DNA of 64,000 nt from Gordionus sp. m RMFG-2023 (GCF_954871325.1 NC_088778.1:24971120-25035119), one strand, 5' to 3'; positions 41,201 through 56,200 are shown, numbered from the stretch's first letter. Translations and numbers: made by a program. Notes: generated by a model from the sequence alone, not told the origin.

Positions 41201-44200
41201 AAAAGCCAATAAATACAAAAACTTTCAATACTATAGTAATTCTATTCTACCAATATCTTATTTTTAAGATATGTAGTATAATACATTGGCCTTAGAAGGG
41301 ATGGGGTTACTTAAGCAACTTTAAAAAAAATATTTCATGATACTTTTATACTAGCCCCTATATATTTTTAAAATATTTTTTGAGTAGCCCATTAAAAAAA
41401 TTATCTTTTAAACAGAAACTTCCATTTGCAAGGCCCGGTCCTTATTTTTTCCCAGCTCGGCCCGTGTTTTATTTTCTTAGGCTCGGCTCGGCCGGTTTTT
41501 TTACAAATATTAAGCTTATTCTTAATTTTTATAACTAATAATGGCGATTTAAGAAATTTGGCCTTAAAATATTTTTTTTTAAAAAATTTTTTAGGCCAGG
41601 CCCAGACATATTAAAAAATTAAAATAACCCACCTGTGCCTCGGGCCAGGCTTAGGGCCGGGCAGGGCCGGGCAGGGCCTACAGGTATCTGCTTTAGGAAA
41701 TCTCTCTCTGATTTTTTAAAAGGCTAGAAATTAATTAGTGTTGTTAAACGACCCTATTTGGGTCGATTTTATAAACAGCCTGATTATAATTTTAGCCAGA
41801 ATCATATTAAGTAAGTAAGCCTGATTGCTCATAGATGGCAGAAATGTTTGGACCTCTATTTACCAAATCTCGAAACTTAGATAATTTTGTTTTAACTAAA
41901 ATCTTAATCAGGGCGTTTTTAAAAATCGACCCAAATCTGGTCTTTTTATAACATTAAGATTACTGAATTGTTTTAATTGGTTTATAAAAATATTAATTAT
42001 AATATCAAAAATAGGTAATATATAAACTAGCCTATAGCTTTTTTCTATCCGAAACCACCCTTATCTTTCTCTAAAGCAAATATACATCTCTAAAGATTCA
42101 ATTATATTATATTATGGTATATAACGAGAAAAAATTAATCAAGGATGATATGAAAAGCATCATGAGGAGGCTTTCTGATATTACATAGGACTAACAACTC
42201 GAAATCCTTAATTGTCCCTGATTGGATCTTATAATTTCCACTACTTTCCTCCGTTACATTTGTCAATTTATACTGTTTATCAATCATAGTCTGCGCAGGC
42301 AGCTCGGTATTGTTTTTATAAAATTTTGTAATAATATTTTCCACTTTGATAAACACATTGGAGAACTGCTCAATTCCTATTCTTCTTGGTAGATTTGTAT
42401 TAAGTATTCTATTTTCTTTTTTTTTGATTATGTATTAGTTATTAAATTAAATCATGAAATTTCAAATATTACAAGAAATTAAAATATGCCTGTTGTAATA
42501 ACTACATAATGATAAATCACACAAATATAATATATATTTGTATATCTCTTACAAATTTTGAATTGTAACATTAGTGATCTACATCGGTCCAAATTTTTCA
42601 AGCCCGGCCCGGCCCGAAATTTTTTTATAAATCTTTGCCCAATTTATTTAAATATAGAAAATTAATTTTTATAATAACTCAAAATAAACGATATGTGTTA
42701 TTTGGCGTCTACTTTCTATAAAGAAAATCACATATTTTTATTTTAAATAAAAAACATAAAATTGATAAATTTAGATATATTTTAAAAAATTTTAAAAAAT
42801 TCCTAAGGCCAACCCGACCTGGCCCGAATTTTCTTAAAAATTTTTGGGCCGGGCCGGGCACGGGCCGGGCCTACTTTTGCAGATCTCTAACATACATAAC
42901 ATAAGTTATCATATATACCTATACTGCACAATATAATATATTATTACATACATCGTTAGAATAATATTTCACAACTAAGAATATCAAATGCTTTTTTTAA
43001 AAAAAAAATCTCTTGATATAAGTAGCCTATGAAATTATTTTCAGAAGAGCACTAAGAATACTAATAAACCAATAAATGGAACATAATAATGGCCCATAAT
43101 TTGGATAGTTTGCGGTGGGTATTTATTTTTGATTAAGTGAATAGTAGCTACGCAAATCCAATCCCCTGTTTGAGATACATCTTTAACATTTATCTGAAGG
43201 AATCGACCAGAATACTTTTTAGATTTAGATGTCTTTACCCAATAAACCTTTTTGGTAAATTTAACGAGTAAGATTAGAAAATTTTATAAAAATGTTTAGT
43301 TCTATCTGTTTTACAATACATTATGAGAGAATTTAAGCCTATTCAAAAACGAATATGAATCGAATAGTGAATTATAAAGAATCAAATAATTTGCTATTCC
43401 TATTCGCCATTCGATTTGAATTATACCACAGAATCGAAAATTTAATTTCGCTTTTGAATAGGCCAATTGTAAATTAACCTCGTTTGAAGCATGTGGATCC
43501 ACGATACATTCACATTGACTTATCGTGGGAGATAATGATAATTTAAATCGAAAAACTACAATTTCTATATTATTATATATTTTTTTAAATAGATAATAGT
43601 AAACAAGTAAAATAAAAATCTCTGACTAGACCTGCTAACTAGTTATATTCTCTAACTAAACCATGGGATATACATAGTATCGATCCTATACGATTTAACA
43701 GCTGATTGAATTTTAAAATGTGTTTACGAGATTAATCCTTTTTTAAATCTATTTAATATTAATTTTAGTGTTAATTCTATTCATAGTAATAATCTAAGAA
43801 TTTTTAAAGAAATTTAGGATACATCATATTTATTAAAGATTAAAAAATTAATTTTAAAAAAAAACGATCTCATTAAAAGATTTTTAAAGTAATCTCTCAG
43901 CCGTTAGATCGTGTCTTATCAGATCTTACTATGAATGAATATGTGCTGGGGATACCAAGTAGTTTCTGTGAGATTTGTCACAAGTTACCCTGAGTATACA
44001 TATAAAAAATAATTATTTATCATAATTAATGGTATTTTAATATGTATTAATATTATTTTACTAAAAACGTGGACTATATATGTAGCTAAAATTCTGGGGC
44101 CCTTATAATTCATGTCATCTGTCGCCTGACATGTATATGTTCCAATGTCTTCAGTTTTAACGGAAGCAATCGTTAGAATATTGCCAGTTTGTTCATCTAT

Positions 44201-47200
44201 AGTCCTCTCACCTCTGCGCCACGTAAAATATATTTTCGATTTAAAACCCAGATTAGAAGCATTTTGAAATGGGCTAAGAATGGTAGTGCACTTTAGCATT
44301 AATTTATCTCCTTCTGCAAAGTATTTGTCTATTGATAAGGAATCCTGTGTTTTATTATTTTTATTGTTACTGGCCTCCTCATCTCTTTTATATCTTTGGG
44401 TATGATCTTCTTGTATTTTATCTAAGATTTTAAAATAATATAGTGTATACTGTTAGAACTAGCTAGTTTAAAAACTACAAATTATCTTGAGGCTTAGTCA
44501 ATATAAAAATTAACTAGTTAATAAACTAGCTAGGAATTTAAAAATTTAGGAAATTAATAATTTTTAATAACACGCCAGGTCTAAAATAATAAAACCAAGA
44601 ATAGGGAAATTCATAAGTTGCTTCAATATGAGACTCAGGTGACTAATCCATATGTAACAAGCCTTTGGAAATATTTCAAACCCATGAAAAATAAGTAAAA
44701 AATACTAAATCAGCTGCGAAAATGTTTGCTACATTATAATCATTGGGGAAGTAGAAAATATGATTTAAATTTGGATTCCTCTATTTTTATCAAAAGAGAG
44801 GACCACGAAATATGTTTGATATATATGTATTATGATGATTAAAATACGAAGAGATATAATATTACAATTGTTTATGATAAAGAAAATAAAGTGGAGAATC
44901 CTGTTGTTTTATATTATTGTTATAGGGTGTTTCTAAAAATGTGCTTTTGAGAAACAAATTTGAGTTATTTCATTCAATTTTTGTTAGTGTTGAATCTCTA
45001 CCAATGAGAGTAAAAAATACTAATAGAAAAAAGTGGATTTTGTTGGTAAGGGAGACCGGGGCTAGTTGAATCGTGGAAGATGGCAAACCTCTTGATTTCA
45101 TTTTTAAGTTAAAGACATTCAAATATTTAAATTGTGTCTCTAAATAGATTTTAGTATGCATTTATAAACAAAAAATATTATGAAATAATTGAATTGACTA
45201 TTAAAATTTTTATATGAGAATTAAAATTTCGATGTTAAATTTGGAAAAATTTTGCAAAAAAAGATTATAATTTTTTGAAAAATTTTAATATATATAATTT
45301 GTTAAATTTATACTAACATTTATGATGTGTAGATATTATATTAATTATAATTAGTATAGCTAGTGCCAGTGAAGTTTGCGAAACCAGGGTACTTAGAAAC
45401 GCTAATGTACAATGATAAAATAATTTTTAAATTTATATTTTATTTTGTCATTTTATGGATTGTTAAATCATATTATTACTAATTATATACGTCATAATTG
45501 TATCTAAAATGATCTAATTTATGTTATAATTTATATATATTTTTTTCCAGATTTTATTACTATAAATTAATGATCTGCACTAATTATCCAAGCCCGGCCC
45601 GAAATTTTTTTAAAAAAGTTTTGCCGGCCCGGCCCGAATTTATTTAAATAGAGAAATTAATTTTTATAATTACTTAAAATAAAAGAGATGTGTTATATGT
45701 CGTTTAGTTTCAATAAATAAAATCAAATATTTTTATTTTATATAAAAAATTCAATATAAAATTGATAAATTTAGTATATTTTAAAAAATTGCCAAAGTCC
45801 GACCCGACCCGGCCCAAATTTTTTTTAAAATATTAGGCCCGGCCCGTATGCAGATTTCTACTATAAATATCATTCTTAAGGGATAAAAATGACATTTAAT
45901 TATTAGGAAGGAAAACAAATGATTTAGGAAACCTTATAAGGTGATTCTACTATATATCTGATTCAATGATTGCCGGAAGATTAAACAATCCTTTGGAAAA
46001 TTGCCCCACCCCATAGAAATTTTCCCATGAAATTTTATTCTTCTATGTTCATATTTCAAAAGAAAAAAGAGTGTTTTGGGACATTGTTATAAAGGAAACC
46101 ATTTTTGCAATATTGTAGAAAATAATTTAGTCTCACTTTTATAAACGAAATATTTAAATGTCACAAAATTCATGTTATATTATATAATACCTAGATTAGA
46201 TTATTAATAGGTGCTCAAAATTATCATTTATATGGAAAATGCTAGAATCATTAATATGTACTTAATTGCTGGGATAAATGGAGAGGGACCAAAACGATTA
46301 ATTTTAATTATTTTTTTCAATCATATATTTAAATATCTTGGTAATTTTAATGATTTATTCATGTATATTGTTAATTATGTTGGCAATGATGATCAACAAC
46401 AATTAAATGTTGTAAACGATTCTTTAAATGATAACTAAATTAATCATGTCATTTTTTGCCTAAAAAATGGCTAGAATATTTGGAAATCAATTGTACCTTA
46501 CAAGACAATAGCTATATTTTTTTTTACCTTGTATTTTAATCTGAAATTTTTTTTCCAATCGCTCATGTCCTATTTCGGCAACGCATTTATAAGTTCCATT
46601 TTCCATTAATCTTAATGCATGGAAGACCAAAATGAGTTCTTGTCCGATGGAACTAGCCATAAGATTGTTCCCATGATATATCTTGTAATTCCAAAAAGCA
46701 TTGTTATCATTTATGGCACATTTCAAAATATATTTTGAAGATTTTTCCACTAAATATAGATCATTATTTACTACGGGGTAAAGGTGCATTTTTGTATTTT
46801 CTTATTTTTTTAAAAAAATAATAGAGAAAACAAATTATAATTACATAACTACGCTTACAGTTTTTGATTCTCTTTATTAATAGTTTGTCTTAGAGACCTG
46901 TAAAGCTCGGCTTGACCACTGGGGTCTAAGTTGGCCTTGATCTGAGCCGGGCGCATTTTTAAAAATAATCGAGGATCGGACTATGACAGATTTTTTTTTA
47001 TAATTTCGGGCCGGGCATAATGAGATTTAGGCCCTATGCAGATCTCTAGTTTTTCTTACATAAAAATGGATTCAATGATGATAGGAATATATTTCCAATC
47101 CCGTATTTGTAATAAAAAAACATATTATTTCTTGCCTATCCCTTCTATATAGAATGCAGTGAAAAAATAAGGTAATCTTAAAAATTTACCGATATTATAA

Positions 47201-50200
47201 CTAGGATCTTGGGATAAATATAGTCCTCTTACTTTCAAGTTTTCGGGAACTTTCCTGAATCTTTCTGAAAAAAATAACTGATTTTATTTCTATTTTTGTT
47301 AAATAACAAATTTTATTCTTAAAATTACATAATTTTATATCTTTTATATTAGGGGGGTTTGTGATAAATATAAATTGGAGAATAGGAAAAAAACCCTTCA
47401 CATTCATTTAATAGGTGGCAAATGGCTATAATATGGTTTGATTGGCCTTATATTTAACTAATCGAGTTTTTTTAAAGTTTTTCAAACAATTAATGTGAAT
47501 TGTTTTTATAGTTTATTTAATTATACATTTCTATATAGTGTTGCTAAATGGCTTGTTTTGAGACGCTTTTTTAAAAAGGTTTACAATATTTTAGCCAGTA
47601 AAATATTGTCTAAGCCTCAAGATTTCGCTAATAGATGTCCAAATCTTTATGCCATATATGAGTAAAATCTTCAGGCTTGTAATATTTTTCTGTATAAGAT
47701 ATTGAGTTGATCGTTTTTAAAAATCAGTTAAAATCGAGCCTTTTACAACATTAATCTATCTAATCCTGGCAATTCGATGTATATTTTATAGACTTGGTGC
47801 AAAAACAAAAGGCAATTTATGATATTAATATATTTGGAATATTTTCGTATGCTTTAATTAATAATCAGTAAATATGTTTATATATACAATTACAAATAAA
47901 ATTTAAAAAAACATAATTTCTGTTTTTTATATTATTTTTTTCAGAAATGTTCAGAAAATGTTACAGGACATATCGTTTATTAACTGTCAAGTTCTACACT
48001 ATGAACGTTGTCACAGAACCTTGATTATAATCAAAACTTTATAATACTAACTTCTAACTAGTCAATGCTTATTTTATTTATTTTACAATAGACCATTAAA
48101 ATTAAACACCATTCAGTTAACCTGCATAATTGACTGTCAAAAATGTGTATTCAGTCTCATTTCCTTGAGTGGCTACGCAAGAAACATTATACCAACCATA
48201 ATAATGAGCCTTGATTCTAATATGACAATATCTCTTCAACTCTACATTGAAATGCTTATCATTTTGGCAAGAAATATATCTTTTGAATCAGATTTTCCAA
48301 AAAAAAAAATTATATAATTAAAAAACCTATCTAATAAATATAATCTAACATAAGATTAATTCAATTATTTAGAAACTAATGATCTATTTGAAAAAAAAAA
48401 CTTATCATTCACGATCCAATGTAAATCTGGCAAAGGTATCCCACCTTTAGCATAGCAAAATAACGTGATCTTTGAATTAGAACGAGATATATCGACCATT
48501 ACATTCAATAAGACAGGCTTGTAAATATACCCTAAGGCATATTAAAATTAGTTATAATATAACGGAAATTATACTATTATACATTATAACTATTATCTAT
48601 AGGGTTCGGACTTATAAAAAATTATTTTTATAATACAAAAACTTAAAACAAAATCGAATTTTTTTAAAAAAAATCAAAAAATTTCGGTTAATAAATATAA
48701 TAGTGATCTGCATCGGGCCTAATTTTTCAAGCCTGGCCTGGCCCAAATTTTTTTTAAAAATTTTGCCGGCCCGGACTGAATTCATTTAAATGTAGAAATT
48801 AATTTTTATATTTACTCAAAATAAATGATATATGTTATATAGCGTCTAGTTTCTATAAATAAAATCATATATTTTTATTTTACATAAAAAATTCAACATA
48901 AAATTGATAAATTTATATTTCCAAAGCCCTGCCCAGCCCGAACCCGTATTATATTTTAAAAAATAGGGCGAGCCGGCCTACTTATGCGGATCTCTAAAAT
49001 ATATTATAAAAATATTTAAAAAATTTAATTGTGGAATTTAAAAATATCTTTTTAATTTTATATTTAAAAATATATTTTGTTATTGCTCTTATGTTTTGGC
49101 TTATAGGTCTTTTTTTGCCCGAGGCCTAATTATTTTCTTAAAGATATTGAATAAAAATAAGGGCGCATAGCTATATGTCGGGCAATTCGGTTCAAACTAC
49201 AGACGCGTGTCAGAGAAAATCGGTCAACATTAAGGCGTTTTAAATAATAGTTTTCAAATTTGATCTGCTATATTTTTAAGAAAAATCCCAAAGTGACAGT
49301 TTTAACTCGGTTTAGCTGATTTTTTTAAGCAGCTAAAGATTATTTTGAACGGCTAAAATTCTAGTAATTACCCAAATAGACTATGGAGATGGGTTTTAGA
49401 GACGTATCTTTCTAAATAAATTATACACCCCCCCCCCCTTCCCCCACTCCTTCCTATCAAAAAAACTATTGAAAATTTATTTTTAAAATAAACGAATAAC
49501 ATTACAAAGACAAATATTTTTTACAATAATTTATATCTACTAATTAAGGTATGAGTTTATTTACAGCATGATAATTATAAGTTAAATATAAAAAATTTTC
49601 TTTAAAAATGAATCCTCTTCTAGCATATGTTCAAGCAAAATATTTATAGCCACCAACGAGAATGTTAAAAATTTTTATAAGAACATTTTGAGGCTTGATA
49701 AATTTACGTTCAAACAAATTTAATGATCAATATTTATATATATATTATTTTGTAAATAACACTTGTTTATATACTTTTGAGGATCAACTTATAGACCATA
49801 CTGCATATACTTCCCCGTATACAACATCTAAAACTGATCTCCCCTTGATAATCATTGGCCCGTAATTGAATGTTAAAAGTTGTAGTATTTTTCCAAGAAT
49901 CGTATCTGTAAAATATGTTTAGCTTATCGTTAGTGTAGTAGGTATTTCCGTTAGAATCCAACCAATATAAATAGAGATGACCATTTACCGTGCAATTCAA
50001 AGTTAGTATCTTGTCTTTCAGAGATACCACGTAATCAGGGCCATGGGGAACTACGAATGGGTATGCCATATCTACTTTATAAGAAAAAGTATAAATAACA
50101 ATTTGTTTTTTTGTGTAAATCTATTATAGTGTTAGAGATCTGCAACGAAGAGATTGTTAACCTTAACGCCCACCATACATCTAAAAAAATTATTTCACCC

Positions 50201-53200
50201 GCTTGCCCAATATCTAAAAATTATTTTAATGATTGGTTTAGCACTTATTTATTTATTATAAGGTAGTTTTACTTAAACTTACAAAATATGGAATGTTATT
50301 AAATAAATAAAAAATAACTTTTAATAAATAAAAGTAAGCTCTGCTTATTTTGCGCTAGAAATATATTCATTTCGACCATTGTTTTAAAAAATATTTTACC
50401 TCCCTCTCACCAGCCAAATGTTTAAATTTTTTAACTCGCCAGTTGCAGATCTCTATTATAGTGTATACAATAATATTGCTCAGTTTATAGGGATTGTTGC
50501 ATTTAGTTATTTGTTTACAAACCTTTATCCAATATTTTAGAGCCGTATATCTCAACCTCGCAAAGAGATAAGTCAAAATTTTTGTGATAATTAGTAAGCG
50601 ATTTTAACTTTACATATCTTCCATGAATTATTAAGCCACATTTTATCGAGATGATAGTGTTTTCGTAAAACTCTCTCATACCAATAACTCCACAAACGCC
50701 TCCCGTCTCATCGTTTGCCTCTAATAAAACTTGAATCACCAATTCATCTTATGATTTATAAATATATATAAAACATTTAATTGCTGTTTTAAAGACTATA
50801 TAATTTTTTATGTACTAGCATTTAGTGTTGTTAAACGGCTCGTTTTGAGCCGTTTTGTAAAACGGCTAACTCAATATTTTAAATATTGCCTAAGCCTCGA
50901 GATTTCGTTAATATATGTCTACACCTTTGTTCCTTCTATGAGCAAAATCTTCAGGCTTAGAATTTTCTGGATGAATTCGCATTTTTGAAAATTGGCTCAA
51001 AACGAATCGTTTAACAACACTTAGTATTGATTATTACCTAATGTATGGTGGACAGAATTCAGAGATAAATAGAATCCATTAAAAGCGATCACAACTACCT
51101 GTAACAAACGTTTTATTTATCATAAAGATTTTATAAGAATAACCTTTTTAACATCATGTATTTCACCAAGATCAATCATCCAAAAATCAAATGGCAATTT
51201 CAAGATAAGGCATCCTGGTATATTAAATGGTTGTGTCATTTGAATACCATCGTTAACACTAGTAGGACCTGATGCAACATCATCATCTTCTAATGTATCT
51301 TTGTTATATGACAATTTACCCAATGCCACATTTTCTTAACAAAATAGAAGCCATTTTTATTAGTATATTATATATATACTTCTATTTTTTTAATAATTTA
51401 AAATTATATTTCCCTAATTAAATCCTAAGCTATTACTGCAACAAAGGTCTAGAAGTCTTTAGGCAATGGTTTCCGTTGTTTTTCTATAAATTTAAAATTA
51501 TTTTATTCTCATAAATAGAGAGATTTTAAATGAATTTAAGTAAAATTATATTCTAAGGTTGAGCCCTAACATTTAATTTTTCTCGGCTTGAGCTCGATCC
51601 AAGTCTTTTATTGATTACTAAGCCCGAGCCCAGCCCATTGCTAAATTTAGTTTCGAACCCGGGCGGGTTCAAAATTTATTGAAAATATATAAATTAAAAC
51701 TCATTTTTATAAAGCTAAATATAAAAATCACATTTGCTTGCTCCGTATCCCAGATAAACTTTGATTATTTCTTTTAAATTCTAGGCCCAATTTTGGGGCA
51801 ATTTGTGATGACATAGTCTAAGGTCAACTAATATTTCAATGGGATAAAATTAATTTTATAATATAAACCTTTTTCCCCTTCCGCTATCCCGAATACCTGA
51901 ATGTTGCATACAGTGAAACCGTCAAAAGTATAATCATATCTCAACTTCTTGTAAAAACTGACCCACCGACCTCTTAGAGGAAGCGATAGAATAGCTATTT
52001 TAAAATAATTAATATTTAAGAATTAAATAAAAAAATTTAACTTTGTTTAAAAATATATTATCTTTTTATTCATACCCGATGATTTGCCGAACGTTTTTGA
52101 TTTAGATCGAACAGTTTTTTCACACCAGATCCTTAATTTCTCGTCAGCTAGAACCTCGCGTATCCTATTGCACTCTATGTGCCGTTTAATGGAACTGTAC
52201 CCTATTCCTATGATAACCCCTTCAAGATTTCCATCTGTTAAGAAACATTATTATATGCCGTGTTAATTAATCTCTTAATTGTAAATGTGATGTATGAAAA
52301 TTAGCCATTATGAATCAAATTTCAAAGTCTGCCCACAATTTTATAAAAAAAAAATTTTTTGTAGAAATTATATCACTAAATGATCTCAAAATTTATATTA
52401 TTTATTGCATATTAGTTAGCATCTCCAAAAAAAAACCTTTATAATTTTTACCCCTCCCTCTCCCTAATATTTACGAGAATGTATCTCTTACATATGATAA
52501 AAGGCTTGTAACATTTTGTGACATTTTTTTGTCATCTTTTGTGACAAAGTGCAATTATAACCGGATTTGAAATTGAACTTACAACTCAATACGATAACTG
52601 AATTAGTCATCTAGCGCTACACCCTTGCCGTAGTAGTTTAGTGCTGTGCCTTCACAGATTATCAAATTTTGTTGTTATTTATTCTTAAAGTTGTCATTTT
52701 TTGGCCATATGAAAGTAGATATGTATGATATAGTATCCATCAGTAGCTAATCAGAAAATCTACCAAACAGGATCTTTTCTCTTTAATGGGCGAGTCTAGG
52801 ACTAGGGTGTAATTAATATTTTAATCAACACAAAATATCGATATGGGTATTATATTTATATAATCTAATTTAAACAACTTTTGACTGAAAGTATTCACTT
52901 TTAGTATTAGGGGTTGAACTTGGTCTGGGGGAGGGGGTGATAAAAAATTTGTTATAGATATCAAATAAAAGGTAATTAAAATGTCACTATTATAAGTGGG
53001 CGATTTATAAGTGGGTGATCTTAAGTTTTGGGGGTTACGATATTTTTATCAACACAAAATATTGATATGAGTATCAAAATAAAAGCGAATTAAAATATTT
53101 TTTGACTCAAATAATATTCATTCTTAGTTTTAATGGGTTTAACTTGGTCTGATTGGGGAGAGGGGAGTAAAAATAAAACTTTAATATAGGTATCAAATAA

Positions 53201-56200
53201 ATGGTAACCAAAATAAATAATAATTACTTAAAGTGAGGGGGGGGGGGTGTCAGGAATATTTTGATCAAAACAAAATAATGGGTATCGAATAAAAGATAAT
53301 TGAAAAATATTTTTATTCAAATAATAGTAATCACTCTTGGTTTTAATGAGTTAGACTTGGTCTGGAGGTGGAGAGGGTAAAATTAAAAATTTGATATGTT
53401 TATTAAATGAAAGATAATTATATCTTTTGACTGTAATGGGAGGGTTCAGGTCTTAGTGGGTCAGCAATATTTTTCTTAATAGGTGTAGAGGAAGAGGGGA
53501 GTAAAGAATTAGATAAAGATATCAACCTTTCCCGTCATTCTTGACGGGCTATCTACTAGTATGATTATATCATTTGAATTGCCTTTCTTCGAAAAACTAA
53601 AATTTATTCATGTAATATAAAATAAAGATTACAATCAATGACAGAAGGAGAATTGGTGAGCTTGATATAGTGAATCGAGTAAATTTGTGCCAGATCAATC
53701 ATCAAATTGGGTATAAATGCTCTTTCGACGCGACTAAGAAAAAAGAGGGGTATACCAAAATAGGGTATAAAAATATTATTATAACAAATATATATTATCA
53801 AAAATGCAAATGTCATATTATAATATGACAAAGTCCGGTTCTTAAAAAAATAACTACACCATAATTGGAAACATTATATAAGATAATCATCTCTTTGCTG
53901 ACTAAAAAATATATATTTAAAAACTCTATTTGCCCTCCCCCTCTTACCCCACTCCTAGTTATTAAACTGGTCATGGAGTTGTATTAATAATTATAAACCT
54001 GCATTGATTATGAACGAATGATTGATAATCGTCGTCATCTTTATCTATGTCACTTACAAATTTTCGGATATCAACTCCATCGTCTTGAAACATTGCCTTA
54101 AGAAAGGCCGCGTTTTCTTAACAATTTCATAAAAAAAATCATTCTTGTAAATTAAGCATTTGCTTTGCATGTATAGTTATAAAAAGAAGAAAAAAATAAA
54201 TATACTTAAGAAATAATTTAAAGTTACTGCTTAGAAAAATAGAAGAACATGAAAATGTGCAACCGTGTTGGTAGGCCTATGTCATATATAAATAAATCAT
54301 TTTAAATGCAAAAAAATCTTATCTATACATTCCTTTTTATTAATGACATTTTGAATATTTCAAATATGATTAATTAATTTCGACAAAATTCATACTCATT
54401 TTGTAGACCTTCCCATAAATTTGAATATCACATATCCTGGGCCTTCTGATATCAGTATGAGCGATATGCACGCTAATATATCTGGCAGGTTCCTTATTTT
54501 GATTCCACACATCGCAATTATACTTAGCTAATGTGCTATTTACAAAATTATTGTGACACACATTCTTATCTTGGCCATGGTGATTCACACCTGTTTTTAT
54601 TACGAGATCGTAGAATACGTGATCTAAAATATAAAATAGTAGATACTTTTTTTTAAATTTAAAAATTAAATATTATTAGGTCAGAAAAGAAAAAAATAAT
54701 ATAAGATAGTAATTGAATTTGCCATTTATATAAGAATACTAATCCCACTTATTTCGCAACAGGCATTCACTCTTATTTACTATATTTGTCGTATAGGGTC
54801 TCGGAATTCATGAGGTATTCAGAACCTTTTAATATTTTAAAAGTACATATCAAGGACTATTTTTAAATTTTAAAAAATAATTATTTACCCAAAATGTATG
54901 CATAGAATACATATCCTTATACTCTTAATTTACATTAAATTTTATATACATATTTTACATTAACTATAAAATACACCAAAGGATCGCATAGCGAAATTGT
55001 CTGACATCCGTAGGCGGTAACTCTTCAAAACTTGTTAGAATGCATTTATAGTAAAATAAGATTTTAAAATTTTAAAAATCGCTTTTAGTAGTCAAATGAT
55101 GGCTTTCGAGTCCCCATAAATTCAACTCCATATGATATATAACTCACCCCCTATCCCCCACAATAATTTATATCATGTAAAAAATAGTGCGTCATAACAA
55201 TTTTCTTTATTTTTTTAAGCAGACTGGGTTGATGTTAACAATTTAGATGTTGTGGTCAACTCAACTACTTTCTTACAATTTTGCATTTCCAAATTCAAAA
55301 CCTCCTTTTAAAATGATGTGGACATCATTTATTGTGAATAGCCGCTTTAAATCGATTACGAGATAATTCGACTCCGAATTGTAGGTTGACCTTTGACACG
55401 TACTAAAGTTATCATCAATTAGTGAACGTTGAATGTGAATTGAACCATCGTCAATAGAATACGCATACGCTCTATATTTGCTCAGATCAACTTGATGTAA
55501 TTTTAATTTTTTTTTAAAAATAATTCAAAATAAAAACTATCAAGATAATTATGATGTAAAAATTAAAATAAAGTTTTCAGCTTATTTAGACACTGCCCCT
55601 GATCATTAACCTCTCTTATTTAATGACTTATTAATGAAAATATAATTTCGACATAAAAAATTTCAAGATATATTTTTTTTATACATGCATATTTAAAATT
55701 AGTTATTGTTATTCCCTCTTTCAAAGATGATAGTATAACTATCCTAGGAATATAAAGTTAAATGGTTTGATAAAATCTGAACTCTGGAACTTTCAATTTA
55801 TCCATACTCATCGTACATCTATACTCAAAATTTTGAAAGTTTAATAAAGATGGTAAAACTTATCTTTTTAATTTTTCTTACAATTTATTAATTGAGTAAA
55901 ACGTTTATATATATATATTTATAGGGGATGCTGAAGATGATATGTGCCTAAGGTTCATGCGAGCCTCAAGATTTGATTAGGGGAAACCTGGACACGTTGA
56001 ATACGAGAAAACGTTAGTCCACTTCAACTATATTAAGCTATTAATTTATAATAATAAATTTAAGCCTAAAATTAATATAAAATAATTTCAAACTTTATCG
56101 TTTATATTTAATTATAAATGAAGCTATAAATCTAAGGATTTCAGGAAAGTTTAAACCCAGGTCTTATCTTACTATTCATTTTTTAACTTTAAGTCATATC

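Noticed and set aside
43922-43958. A 36-base microexon (KTTWYPQHIFIHS) between Ig4 and Ig5
   Set aside because: Its splice sites fit phase 1-1, but Ig4 joins Ig5 in frame without it and it adds no recognisable Ig strand. RNA evidence would be needed.
52084-52266. Plus-strand ORF MPNVFDLDRTVFSHQIL
   Set aside because: It is the antisense shadow of the third FTP2 exon of receptor A (52234-52076).
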